Shown one piece after another: positions 8,765 through 16,929 of a DNA stretch of 64,000 nt (position 1 is its first letter; each line of letters opens with the position of its first letter). The position numbers and the translations under genes were made by a program. This DNA comes from DZBG01 sp049241565 (GTDB taxonomy: Bacteria > Bdellovibrionota > Bacteriovoracia > Bacteriovoracales > Bacteriovoracaceae): the NCBI GenBank assembly GCA_049241565.1, contig JBMLQL010000031.1, forward strand, positions 1-64,000, read 5' to 3'. The notes beneath the pieces were generated by a model, which made no database searches, was not told where the DNA came from, and saw only the letters and a list, made by a program, of their open reading frames with translations.

Positions 8765-10059
8765 AACTCTAATCTCGCCCTTAATTGATCAAATATTTTT
8801 TTCATCATCTGAAGATTTTTTTCTCTTTCTTCTAGATTATCGCCAGTTTGTTTTTCAATCCACTGTTTAAAATCAGAACGCTCTTTGAGAAGAGAGACAA
8901 CTTCAAATTTCTGGTTACATAAATCAAATTCCGTAGATCTCTCGACTCGAGGTCCACAGGCAATAAGCTGGCTACCGGCCACAAAAGGTTCCAAGAGTGA
9001 GTGTACCGATACACCGTGACCACCACCAATATAGGCGTGCTTAAAGTCAGCATAAAGCTCACAAAGTATACCTTTTAGATGAATCACCATCACCCCTGAA
9101 CTTTGCTGATAGGACTTAATCAGAGCATCGACATTAGAATCTGGATAAAGCTCGATTGTTTTTAAGTTAAGCTCTTTGAGCTTCTCTCGCCAAAGCGAGG
9201 CATGCTCAGTTCCTACTAAGTGAGGAACAATCATACAGATTTTTTTTCTCTGTTCAATTTGCTCACAATACTCATCCGTGAATAGATCAAGATCCACTGG
9301 CCAGGCGTTCCCAACTAAAAGTCGATGCTCAGGTGCAAAACTTGAAAAGAAGGAGTGAAATTTATCCCACTGAGGAAATTTAAGATGAAGTGTTTTCTCT
9401 CGAAGTGCAATCCGCTCATGGATCTGTACCAATCTGAAATCAAAAACACTCTCCACAAGAAGCCCCTGCTTTTGGAGATAATCTTTATCTTCAACCGTTG
9501 CCGCAATGACCTGGCGAGAGGCCTTAAGAAAAAGCAGTTGGTACCATGAGAGCATTTGGTCCTTAAGACGTTTTCGCTTAAAGCTGGCCCAAATGAGAAT
9601 AAGTTTATTTTCTGGATGCCTTGCCCAGAGAAGAATCTCTGGAAAAAAATCATAACGAGTGAGGATCAGCTTTTTTGAAGTCATCCATCGTCTTACCGAC
9701 TGATCTCGTCCCAGACCGTAAGTCAGGAGTGGGAAATTAAGAAGACGAATTTGTTCTGGATACTGATGATAAAGTCCTTGAACACCCTTCTCTACACTTG
9801 GTGAGAAATAAATAAGCTCAATTTTCTGACCTGATTTTAAGGACTCCTGAATCAAAGGAAGACATTGCTGAAATTCTCCTTCTGAAGAAAACTCAAAAGC
9901 AATATCTGCCGTCAGTTGATCATCATGAAAACTACGGCTTCCCTTAAAATGTCTTGATTGTTTTTCGTAGAAAACTCTGGTTCGGGCCTTAGGAATCCAA
10001 GGAATCACTAAACCTCGTAAAATAAAAAGCAAAGGAAGAACCACTAGATCATAGACCAT
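8758..10059 (-). CDS. waaA: 3-deoxy-D-manno-octulosonic acid (KDO) transferase, divergent
   Basis: 433 residues with an N-terminal hydrophobic anchor (about residues 4-21). The family transfers KDO from CMP-KDO to lipid A at the inner membrane. The catalytic glutamate of WaaA lies in an 'S-x-G-E' motif; here it is 'FSSEGEFQQ' (E62). The C-terminal nucleotide-binding region 'GGGHGVSVHSLLEP' followed by 'GPRVERSTEF' matches the WaaA pattern of a glycine-rich loop, an LEP motif and GP. The remainder is diverged. It overlaps the heptosyltransferase gene by 16 bases, and this pairing with another inner-core enzyme supports the call. Confidence 0.75.
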   Translation of the reverse strand: MVYDLVVLPLLFILRGLVIPWIPKARTRVFYEKQSRHFKGSRSFHDDQLTADIAFEFSSEGEFQQCLPLIQESLKSGQKIELIYFSPSVEKGVQGLYHQYPEQIRLLNFPLLTYGLGRDQSVRRWMTSKKLILTRYDFFPEILLWARHPENKLILIWASFKRKRLKDQMLSWYQLLFLKASRQVIAATVEDKDYLQKQGLLVESVFDFRLVQIHERIALREKTLHLKFPQWDKFHSFFSSFAPEHRLLVGNAWPVDLDLFTDEYCEQIEQRKKICMIVPHLVGTEHASLWREKLKELNLKTIELYPDSNVDALIKSYQQSSGVMVIHLKGILCELYADFKHAYIGGGHGVSVHSLLEPFVAGSQLIACGPRVERSTEFDLCNQKFEVVSLLKERSDFKQWIEKQTGDNLEEREKNLQMMKKIFDQLRARLELC

Positions 10060-11132
10060 AAGGGCCCCATTTTAATCACACTATCTTTCATCGATTGCAG
10101 CACACGCTCAGTTGTAATCCCCTGCATACAATACTGCTGATCTCTAAAGCACTCATTTTTTCCCGTCGTTGAACAAGGCCGGCACCACAGAGGAACTGAG
10201 ATGGCCTCTGAAAAAATACCATGAGGAGCAAAACCAAATCTCTCATGAGTTGGCCCAAAGAGTGTAATGACGGGCCTGCCGTAAGCCTCAGCAATGTGAT
10301 TCATACCTGAATCATTTCCCACACAAAGATGAGCATGAGAGAGGTATTTCATCGATTCAGCAAGGCTAGTTTTACCTTGAAGATTAATGAGCCTCGGATT
10401 CTCTATCTGATTAAAGGCCTCACAGTATTTATCTGCGGGGCCTGCGAGAACGATGACATCATAGTGATAAAAAACTTGGTCCTCGAGAATTTTTGACGTT
10501 AATTGGACAAATCTCTCAATAGGCCAGCGCTTAGGAGCAAAAGAGGCGGCAGGGGCCACAACGATATAAGGTTTAGCATGAGGACGTTGATTTTCTTTTT
10601 TAAGAAAAGTGAGCTGTTTGAGAGACATCTCTGTGCCTAAGAACTTTCGCACGGCCGAGAGACTCTCCGTCTCTCCAAAAATATCTTTAAAGTCAAAAAT
10701 GATTCTCTCAACCTGAGGTTCCAGTCCAAAAAGAGGAAGCTCAAGAATTTTTTTCACAAAATTCATTTTAAACTTAGTCAGAACAAAACGCTCCACACGT
10801 CTTTTATCCACCACCAAAGATGGAATAAACCAAAAGCTCTGGCGAAGACGCCAAGATCTCATGGTGGCATGAAGATCGAGAATAAGATTGATTTTATTTT
10901 TCTGGTGAAGTTTTTTTATCTTGGCGGAGAGGTCTCCCCATTTTTCTTGGCGGCGATCAAAAGTCATCACTTCATCAATATAAGGATGTCCCTCTAAAAG
11001 AGAAGCAAACTCTTTGCTCGTCAGAAAACTAATTCTTAGATGCGCCCCAAAAAGAGACTTAAGCCAATTGACTGTAGCGGTCTGTAAAACCACATCTCCC
11101 ATACTTGAAAAACGCACGAGTAAAAGATGCAC
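10044..11132 (-). CDS. Glycosyltransferase family 9, ADP-heptose:LPS heptosyltransferase-like
   Basis: 362 residues, GTG start after AGGG. The N-terminus 'LLVRFSSMGDVVLQTATVNWL' segment is typical of GT9 (R-x-S-S-x-G-D). The C-terminal donor-binding part has 'GNDSGMNHIAEAYGRPVITLFGPT', again a GT9 hallmark (G-x-D-S-G-x-x-H-x-A). It would add L-glycero-D-manno-heptose to the LPS inner core in the cytoplasm. WaaC, WaaF and WaaQ subtypes cannot be separated by eye. It starts 7 bases after hemB and overlaps the KDO transferase gene, so the three are likely one transcript. Confidence 0.85.
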   Translation of the reverse strand: MHLLLVRFSSMGDVVLQTATVNWLKSLFGAHLRISFLTSKEFASLLEGHPYIDEVMTFDRRQEKWGDLSAKIKKLHQKNKINLILDLHATMRSWRLRQSFWFIPSLVVDKRRVERFVLTKFKMNFVKKILELPLFGLEPQVERIIFDFKDIFGETESLSAVRKFLGTEMSLKQLTFLKKENQRPHAKPYIVVAPAASFAPKRWPIERFVQLTSKILEDQVFYHYDVIVLAGPADKYCEAFNQIENPRLINLQGKTSLAESMKYLSHAHLCVGNDSGMNHIAEAYGRPVITLFGPTHERFGFAPHGIFSEAISVPLWCRPCSTTGKNECFRDQQYCMQGITTERVLQSMKDSVIKMGPLWSMI

Positions 11133-11139
11133 GTTTGCC

Positions 11140-12117
11140 CTACTTCTTTAAAAGCTGGGCCGCAAGCTTGGCATGATAGGTAAGAATGATATCGGCCCCG
11201 GCCCGTCTAAAACTAGTAAGGATTTCTATCACTGTTTTCTTCTCATCCATCCACCCGTTCTGGGCCGCAGCTTTCACCATGGCGTACTCTCCGCTCACAT
11301 TATAAGCGGCAATAGGAAGAGTTGAGTGCTCCTTCAGACGAAGAATGACATCCAGGTATGGCAGACCTGGTTTCACCATCAAAATATCGGCGCCTTCAGC
11401 CTCATCCAGTTCCGCCTCACGGAGGGCCTCACGGGCATTGGCATAATCCATTTGATAAGTTTTTTTATCACCTTTCTTAGGAGCAGAATCCAGAGCATCA
11501 CGGAAAGGCCCGTAAAAGGCAGAAGCATATTTAGCAGTGTATGACATAATTAAAACATTGCTGAACCCAGCTTCATCGAGGGCCCTGCGAATCACGGCCA
11601 CTCGCCCATCCATCATATCTGAAGGGCCAACAATATCAGCTCCCGCTCGCGCCTGGGCCACGGCCATTTTCGCTAGGACTTCAAGAGAAGGATCATTGAG
11701 GATTTCTCCTGTTTTAGGATCAACAATTCCGTCATGCCCATCACTTGAATAGGGATCAAGTGCGATATCACCCATGATCATCATCTCAGGGAGAGCTTCT
11801 TTAAGAGCTCTCATGGCACGATGATTGATATTTTCTGGATTATAGGCCTCACGGGCATCAGGAGTTTTAAGTTTTTCTTCAACGGCAGGAAACAAAGCAA
11901 TGGTTCTCACTCCTAAATCAAAAAGCTCCTGGGCCTCTTTGATCAGATGATCAACTGACAGCCTAAAACAATCTGGCATAGACTTGATCGCCACTTTTTG
12001 ATTTGAACCCTCAATCACAAATAACGGAGCAATCAAATGCTCAGGCCCTAGATAATTCTCACGAACTAAACTTCTAATGACTTCGTTTTTTCTATTACGA
12101 CGTGGACGGATATTCAT
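11140..12117 (-). CDS. hemB: Delta-aminolevulinic acid dehydratase (porphobilinogen synthase)
   Basis: About 325 residues. It condenses two 5-aminolevulinate molecules to porphobilinogen in heme synthesis. The two substrate lysines are visible in 'SYTAKYASAFYGPFRDA' and 'MVKPGLPYLD'. The metal site region 'ALDPYSSDGHDGI' has aspartates where zinc-type enzymes have three cysteines, so it belongs to the magnesium/potassium type. The ATG at 12117 has AAGGG seven bases upstream and is preferred over the TTG at 12123; this start lies 2 bases after the sufE stop. The other heme gene in the window is the ferrochelatase end at the right edge, 50 kb away. Confidence 0.96.
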   Translation of the reverse strand: MNIRPRRNRKNEVIRSLVRENYLGPEHLIAPLFVIEGSNQKVAIKSMPDCFRLSVDHLIKEAQELFDLGVRTIALFPAVEEKLKTPDAREAYNPENINHRAMRALKEALPEMMIMGDIALDPYSSDGHDGIVDPKTGEILNDPSLEVLAKMAVAQARAGADIVGPSDMMDGRVAVIRRALDEAGFSNVLIMSYTAKYASAFYGPFRDALDSAPKKGDKKTYQMDYANAREALREAELDEAEGADILMVKPGLPYLDVILRLKEHSTLPIAAYNVSGEYAMVKAAAQNGWMDEKKTVIEILTSFRRAGADIILTYHAKLAAQLLKK

Positions 12118-12119
12118 AC

Positions 12120-12572
12120 TCAAACCCTTTGCATGGACTTAAACACGACAGCATACATTTGGATTTGCTTCATCATTGAGGCCAGTCCATTTGTGCGGTT
12201 CATTGATAAATGTTCTGTGATTCCAACTTCTTTAAGAAAGTCTGGTTTATTATTAAGAATTTCATCAGGTGTAGACCCTGAATAGACATTCACCAGTAAA
12301 GCGATAATTCCTTTCACTAAAACAGCATCTGAATCGGCCAGAAAATAAACATGCCCATCTTTAAATTCTGGAATCAGCCAAACTTGAGACTGGCATCCCT
12401 TCACTTTGTATTTTTCATCTCGCTGCTCATCAGAAATGGGGGCCAGGGCCCTCCCGAGTTGGATCAACTCTTTGTAGCGGTCTTCCCAATCGTTGAACTG
12501 CTGTAGACGATCTTTAATGGCCTCAATTCGCTCTATAATAGTCAAGTATAATCTCCTAACTGTTTGATTCAT
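12120..12572 (-). CDS. sufE: SufE-family sulfur acceptor protein
   Basis: 150 residues. SufE accepts persulfide sulfur from a cysteine desulfurase for Fe-S cluster assembly. The acceptor cysteine is C60 in 'VKGCQSQVW', and the 'DSDAVLVKGIIALLV' helix is also typical. The start is uncertain: the ATG at 12572 has no clear Shine-Dalgarno sequence, while a TTG at 12545 is preceded by AGGAG with seven bases of spacing and would give a 141-residue protein closer to the usual SufE length. It leads the hemB-LPS run. A cysteine desulfurase partner is encoded at 50411-51574, not adjacent. Confidence 0.93.
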   Translation of the reverse strand: MNQTVRRLYLTIIERIEAIKDRLQQFNDWEDRYKELIQLGRALAPISDEQRDEKYKVKGCQSQVWLIPEFKDGHVYFLADSDAVLVKGIIALLVNVYSGSTPDEILNNKPDFLKEVGITEHLSMNRTNGLASMMKQIQMYAVVFKSMQRV

Positions 12573-12677
12573 AGTATGGCCCTGCCGTGGGCAATAGTAA
12601 AGTTGAACTCTAGGTTAAAGAATCCTGATTAAACACCGAATAAAGATAGGGAAATCCTCTCTCAAAAGAAGGTATTT

Positions 12678-13817
12678 ATGGCGGTGCTAGACCTGCAAGC
12701 TCTAACCGACGAGACAATCAATGAACTTGGCCTTGATTCCAATAGTCTTTGGTTAGTCAAAATTAATAAAAAAGTTTTCGGCCCCTTTGAAACGGGTGCC
12801 CTGAAACTCCACTCTGGTAAATTCCCCGAGCAATTTGATGATTCTCAGGTCTCACCGATGATGTCGCCCCATTGGCAGCCCTTTTTCTCGGTTCCTCAGT
12901 TTCAACGTCGTACCATGGAAGTTTTGGGACATACTGATTGGGATAAGGCCCACTACTATGCTCTTATTGACGGAGTCAAAGCTGGCCCTTACTCAATGGC
13001 CGATATTGAAGCTCTCTGTACCAATAAAGAAATTATTCTCACTGATTTGATTAGCTGGGATGAGGGTCATCAGTGGACTAAGCTTTACCTGCATCCTCAT
13101 TTTGACCGTCGTCACCGCGAATCTGTAGGACTTCCTGCCCTTCCGGTGGAGTCTTCTTTTTTAAAATCAGAAGCTGAAATGACGGAGAGATGGGAATCTG
13201 GTGAAGAGCGACCGGTCCTTTCGGCGAGTCTCGCCTCTTTGGCCTATATCAGTCACCGCGATCATAAAACAAAACTCAATATTGAAGAAATTCCTTACCA
13301 TGCCCCTAAAACTGATGAAGAGGTTTTCCAAATGGAAAAGCGTAAAAAAGTTGGTTTCTCGGCTGCGGCCATTGTGATGATGGGAGCTTTTAGTTCGTGG
13401 CTTCTACTTTCAGACAATAATAGAAATTCACCAGATTTGGCGGCTTTGGAAGCCGATCTTCAAGTTAATAACGAGGTCTTGAAAAATAGTGAAGCCGATC
13501 CGAATTCTTGGTCTGCGAACCGTAGTCCGGCCAGTGTTTCACGTCCTGCGGCCCAAGTTCCTCGCCCAAGACAGCAGGTGATTGAACCGACATCAAACTA
13601 CGCCCCGGAAGTTTATCATGAATCCCATACGAACTATCAGGAGCCAACTATTCCTGAGCCTTATGGAGAAGTTGAAGCCCCTTCAATGCCTGAAGAGCAT
13701 TCACTAGTTCAAGGGTCAATGCCTGGTGAACCTTCGCTTGATAGTGCCTTTGAGCCAATCAATGACGAATCTATTCCGGAGCCTCTTCCAGTTGTCGAAG
13801 AAGTTTCTGATTTCTAG
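12678..13817 (+). CDS. GYF_2-domain membrane protein
   Basis: 379 residues. Two GYF_2-like modules are visible at about residues 22-72 ('LWLVKINKKVFGPFETG') and 92-140 ('YYALIDGVKAGPYSMADI'), each with the G-P-[FY] core. A single TM helix lies at about 225-244, followed by a Pro/Glu/Ser-rich, probably disordered tail of about 130 residues. The topology would put the GYF_2 modules in the cytoplasm and the tail in the periplasm. GYF folds usually bind proline-rich peptides; the partner is unknown. It stands upstream of tmk by 22-37 bases and shares a divergent promoter region with sufE. Confidence 0.7.
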   Translation: MAVLDLQALTDETINELGLDSNSLWLVKINKKVFGPFETGALKLHSGKFPEQFDDSQVSPMMSPHWQPFFSVPQFQRRTMEVLGHTDWDKAHYYALIDGVKAGPYSMADIEALCTNKEIILTDLISWDEGHQWTKLYLHPHFDRRHRESVGLPALPVESSFLKSEAEMTERWESGEERPVLSASLASLAYISHRDHKTKLNIEEIPYHAPKTDEEVFQMEKRKKVGFSAAAIVMMGAFSSWLLLSDNNRNSPDLAALEADLQVNNEVLKNSEADPNSWSANRSPASVSRPAAQVPRPRQQVIEPTSNYAPEVYHESHTNYQEPTIPEPYGEVEAPSMPEEHSLVQGSMPGEPSLDSAFEPINDESIPEPLPVVEEVSDF

Positions 13818-13839
13818 TGGCCAAAAAGTTCCATGAGGA

Positions 13840-14535
13840 GTGATACTATTCCCCATGGAACTAACGCATCTCATTCAAAAATATCATTCCCCGGCCGCGG
13901 CCCCAAAAAGTTTTTTCATCTCTTTTGAAGGAATTGAAGGCTCTGGTAAATCCACTCAAATTGCGCGCACTGAGGCTTATCTTCTCTCTCAAGGGTTTAA
14001 AGTTCATCGCTTTAGAGAACCTGGGGGAACAGTTTTTGGAGAAAAGCTTCGTGAGGCCATTCTCCACTCCAAAGCTCCTTTAGATCCGATGAGCGAGTGT
14101 CATCTCTTTTTAAGTTCGAGGGCCCAGCTTTTAACCGAAAAAGTTCTTCCTCTTTTAAACGAGGAAAAAACCGTGGTCCTTTTGGATCGCTATATTGATA
14201 GCACTTTGGTTTATCAAGGTGTGGCCCGAGGATTAGGCTTTGATAAAGTTCTGACCCTACATCAGTTCTCCCCTTTAAACATTCTGCCTCATCTCACTCT
14301 CTATCTTCAGATTGATTTAAAAACATCTCTAGAGAGACAACTCGCGAGAGGTCAGGAAAAAGATTATTTTGAGTCGGAAACAGAGAATTTTTATCAGGCC
14401 CTTATTCAAGGTCATGATGATCTTCTCCCTCTTTTTCCTCAGCGAATTTCTGCCATTAACGCCAAACTCGATATCGATTCAGTGGAAGCACAGATTAAGG
14501 ACACACTTCTGTCACGTTTAGGAATCGGCCCATGA
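13840..14535 (+). CDS. tmk: Thymidylate kinase
   Basis: Phosphorylates dTMP to dTDP with ATP in DNA precursor synthesis. The P-loop is 'EGIEGSGKST', followed by 'FREPGGT', the family's dTMP-binding motif, and 'LDRYIDSTLVYQG', the DR(Y/F) motif. The start is ambiguous: a GTG at 13840 or the ATG at 13855, in the same frame. AGGAG lies at 13836-13840, which is 14 bases before the ATG and overlaps the GTG, so neither spacing is ideal; the ATG is more likely. Its stop overlaps the holB start by 4 bases (ATGA). The order tmk-holB-ricT is conserved in many bacteria. Confidence 0.95.
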   Translation: MILFPMELTHLIQKYHSPAAAPKSFFISFEGIEGSGKSTQIARTEAYLLSQGFKVHRFREPGGTVFGEKLREAILHSKAPLDPMSECHLFLSSRAQLLTEKVLPLLNEEKTVVLLDRYIDSTLVYQGVARGLGFDKVLTLHQFSPLNILPHLTLYLQIDLKTSLERQLARGQEKDYFESETENFYQALIQGHDDLLPLFPQRISAINAKLDIDSVEAQIKDTLLSRLGIGP

Positions 14536-15311
14536 AACTACTAGAGCGTCTCCTTCAAAGTGGGACCGAAGATAAGCTTGCCCATTTTTATATTCTTGAG
14601 TCTGGTAAGTCCCAAGCTGACCTCGCCTTCAAAGATCTTTTGTATTTTGCTGAAACTTTTATCACTCGTTACTACAAAGAAATTGAAAAAAACTCTCTGC
14701 CTAAATCTCTGATCGATCATCCCGATGTTCTTTGGATCGGCTCTCCAGAATATGGTGAAGACACTCGTCAAAGCTATCAAGTCGATGATGCCGCCGATCT
14801 GGCCCGTTTTTTAGAATTCAAAGCGATGCAATCAAAACGAAAATTTGTCATTATTACCGAGGCCGATAAGGTGGGAGCCACTGTGGCCAATAAATGGCTT
14901 AAAATTCTTGAAGAGCCCATGCAGACAGTGACTATTTTCATGCTGAATCCAAAACGCATTAAACTTCTTCCCACACTTCTGTCTCGGGCCCAATCATTAA
15001 TTCTTCCAGGAGAATGGTCGGTGGAGATGACCAAGCTCACTGAACTGATGGACAGCTGGAAAACCAAAGAATTATCTCTGGCGCAGTTCATCGAAAAATA
15101 TAAAGAATCGGGTAAAGAGCTCAATGATCTGATTCAGGCCGTCATCGATTGGGAGACAACTCAATACGATGAGTTTAGTGATAAGAAGGCCCTGGCCGAG
15201 TTCCTGATTGTTTGGCGTGAAAGTGAAGTCTTTCGCCAGAGTACAGCGACCCGCGCCACTCTTTTATATGCCTTTTTAAAATCCCATATTCTGCCTCGCT
15301 ATCACGCATGA
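14532..15311 (+). CDS. holB: DNA polymerase III delta-prime subunit
   Basis: 259 residues. Part of the clamp-loader. The clearest matches are 'KFVIITEADKVGATVANKWLK' region and 'ILEEP', then 'LLPTLLSRAQSL', which corresponds to the SRC arginine-finger motif with alanine in place of cysteine. The P-loop is not intact ('YILESGKSQADLAF') and the zinc cysteines are missing; E. coli delta-prime is likewise a non-ATP-hydrolysing subunit. It is shorter than the usual 320-340 residues. Position between tmk and ricT supports the call. Confidence 0.85.
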   Translation: MKLLERLLQSGTEDKLAHFYILESGKSQADLAFKDLLYFAETFITRYYKEIEKNSLPKSLIDHPDVLWIGSPEYGEDTRQSYQVDDAADLARFLEFKAMQSKRKFVIITEADKVGATVANKWLKILEEPMQTVTIFMLNPKRIKLLPTLLSRAQSLILPGEWSVEMTKLTELMDSWKTKELSLAQFIEKYKESGKELNDLIQAVIDWETTQYDEFSDKKALAEFLIVWRESEVFRQSTATRATLLYAFLKSHILPRYHA

Positions 15312-15375
15312 GTCATTGACTTCATGAGTAAAACCGTCGAACATCAATAACTTGTGTTCTTAAGAAGGTTTATAA

Positions 15376-16929
15376 ATGAGTGATCAACAACAAGTTGAGA
15401 TTGATGGAAAAATCAATCCCAACACGCAAAATAATACTGAAGAAAGTGATGCCGAATTTGAAATGAGAGAAGCCGAAGGCGACTCCAAAGAAGATACCCG
15501 ATTTAAAGAAGGGCAAATTCTCCGTTTCGTTCGTGTACGTTTTCCAGGTAACGCTAAATCTTTTCCTTTCCTCGTTGGAAAACGTCGTATCGATTACGGA
15601 CAGAAAGTAGTGGCCATGTCTGACCGTGGGATGGCCGTGGGTTATGTGAACTCATTTCCCTATGAAGTCCCTTTTGATAAATCCATGCTGCCGATTAAAA
15701 GTATCAGCAAGATTGCCACTCAAGAAGATATTACTAAAGAGCATGAAACTTATCTTCGCGAAAAAGAAGTTGAATCTCTTTGCCAAGATCTTATCGAAAA
15801 ATACCAACTTGATATGTACCTGACTCACGTTGAGTTTACTCAATTTGGGAAAAAAGCCGTTTTCTATTTTATTGCTCCTGCTCGTGTGGATTTCCGTGAT
15901 CTAGTCAAAGAACTTGTAGGCCATCTTAAGATGCGCATCGAGCTTAGACAGATTTCAGTCCGTGATCGCTCAGCATCAGTGGGTGGTCTTGGACCATGTG
16001 GCCGCGAGCTTTGTTGTTCATCGTTTCTTTCTAAATACGGTAACGTCTCGATTAAAATGGCCAAGAACCAAGATCTGACGTTGAACTATTCTAAACTCAA
16101 TGGAGTCTGTGGACAGCTCAAATGTTGTCTTCAATACGAAGATGAAGTTTATGCCGAGAAACGCAAACGTCTTCCTCGAGAGGGAGAGATCATCATGACA
16201 ACAAATAATGATGTTGTCCGTGTCGATCGCCTGATCATTTTAAGCGAGCAATTTGTGGGGATGACTGATCGTGGGATCAGAAAGCGCTATACGATTGATA
16301 TGTTCAAACATGTTATCGATAATCCAAAATTTCCAGAATTCTTTGAAAATGTCTCCGATGAAACTCATAAGATTTTAGGTCTGGATGAAACTCAAGATAA
16401 AAAAACAAAACGTTTTGAACAAGAAGTGAAGGCCTACCAAGATAAGAGCAAAAAATTTGCTGAAAATATTTTTGAATCTCTCTTTGGGGCGACAACACTT
16501 GATTACTCTCTTCCAGAAGTCATTGATCCAAATGAGCAAAAAATTGCGAAGGTGATCACTCCTGATGAAGAAGAGGAAATCCAGTACAAGCGTGAAGTAT
16601 CCGAAGATGATCTTCTTGATGATGAAGACGATGATTTCGATCAAGAAGATGTTGTTGTAAGAACCTCTGCTCCACGTGAGACTCGTGGAGATCACCATCC
16701 TCGTCCGTCTCAAGGACAAGGTCAGGGACAAAACAGAAATAATAATAACAACAACAATCGCTCGAACAATAATAACCGTGGACCGAACAACAGAAATAAT
16801 CAGCAAGGGCAAAACCGTAATCGTCCTGCTCAGAATAATGGGCCTCGTGGGCCACGTCCTCAGAATAATAATCGCCCACAAAACAACAACAATAATAAAG
16901 GTGGCGGTGGTAATAAGCCGAACAACTAA
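15376..16929 (+). CDS. ricT: PSP1-domain protein RicT with a long Asn-rich tail
   Basis: 517 residues. The PSP1 core spans about residues 45-310 and carries the conserved cysteine clusters 'CGRELCCSSF' and 'CGQLKCC'. In Bacillus RicT (YaaT) the equivalent cysteines bind an Fe-S cluster in the RicAFT complex, which acts with RNase Y in mRNA processing. Residues about 400-425 are very acidic ('DDLLDDEDDDFDQED'), and from about 432 to the end the protein is almost only Asn, Gly, Arg, Pro and Gln. This tail is absent from typical RicT (about 275 residues). Its stop overlaps the sbcD start (TAATG). Confidence 0.9.
   Translation: MSDQQQVEIDGKINPNTQNNTEESDAEFEMREAEGDSKEDTRFKEGQILRFVRVRFPGNAKSFPFLVGKRRIDYGQKVVAMSDRGMAVGYVNSFPYEVPFDKSMLPIKSISKIATQEDITKEHETYLREKEVESLCQDLIEKYQLDMYLTHVEFTQFGKKAVFYFIAPARVDFRDLVKELVGHLKMRIELRQISVRDRSASVGGLGPCGRELCCSSFLSKYGNVSIKMAKNQDLTLNYSKLNGVCGQLKCCLQYEDEVYAEKRKRLPREGEIIMTTNNDVVRVDRLIILSEQFVGMTDRGIRKRYTIDMFKHVIDNPKFPEFFENVSDETHKILGLDETQDKKTKRFEQEVKAYQDKSKKFAENIFESLFGATTLDYSLPEVIDPNEQKIAKVITPDEEEEIQYKREVSEDDLLDDEDDDFDQEDVVVRTSAPRETRGDHHPRPSQGQGQGQNRNNNNNNNRSNNNNRGPNNRNNQQGQNRNRPAQNNGPRGPRPQNNNRPQNNNNNKGGGGNKPNN

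Noticed and set aside
16375..16881. 168-codon open frame opposite the Asn-rich tail of ricT
   Set aside because: It exists because AAC/AAT repeats have no stop in the antisense frame; the translated sequence is Ile/Val/Ser repeats with no family match.
16730..16925. Possible CRISPR or tandem DNA repeat at the end of ricT
   Set aside because: The repeats are irregular AAC/AAT codons in frame with the protein, without spacers.
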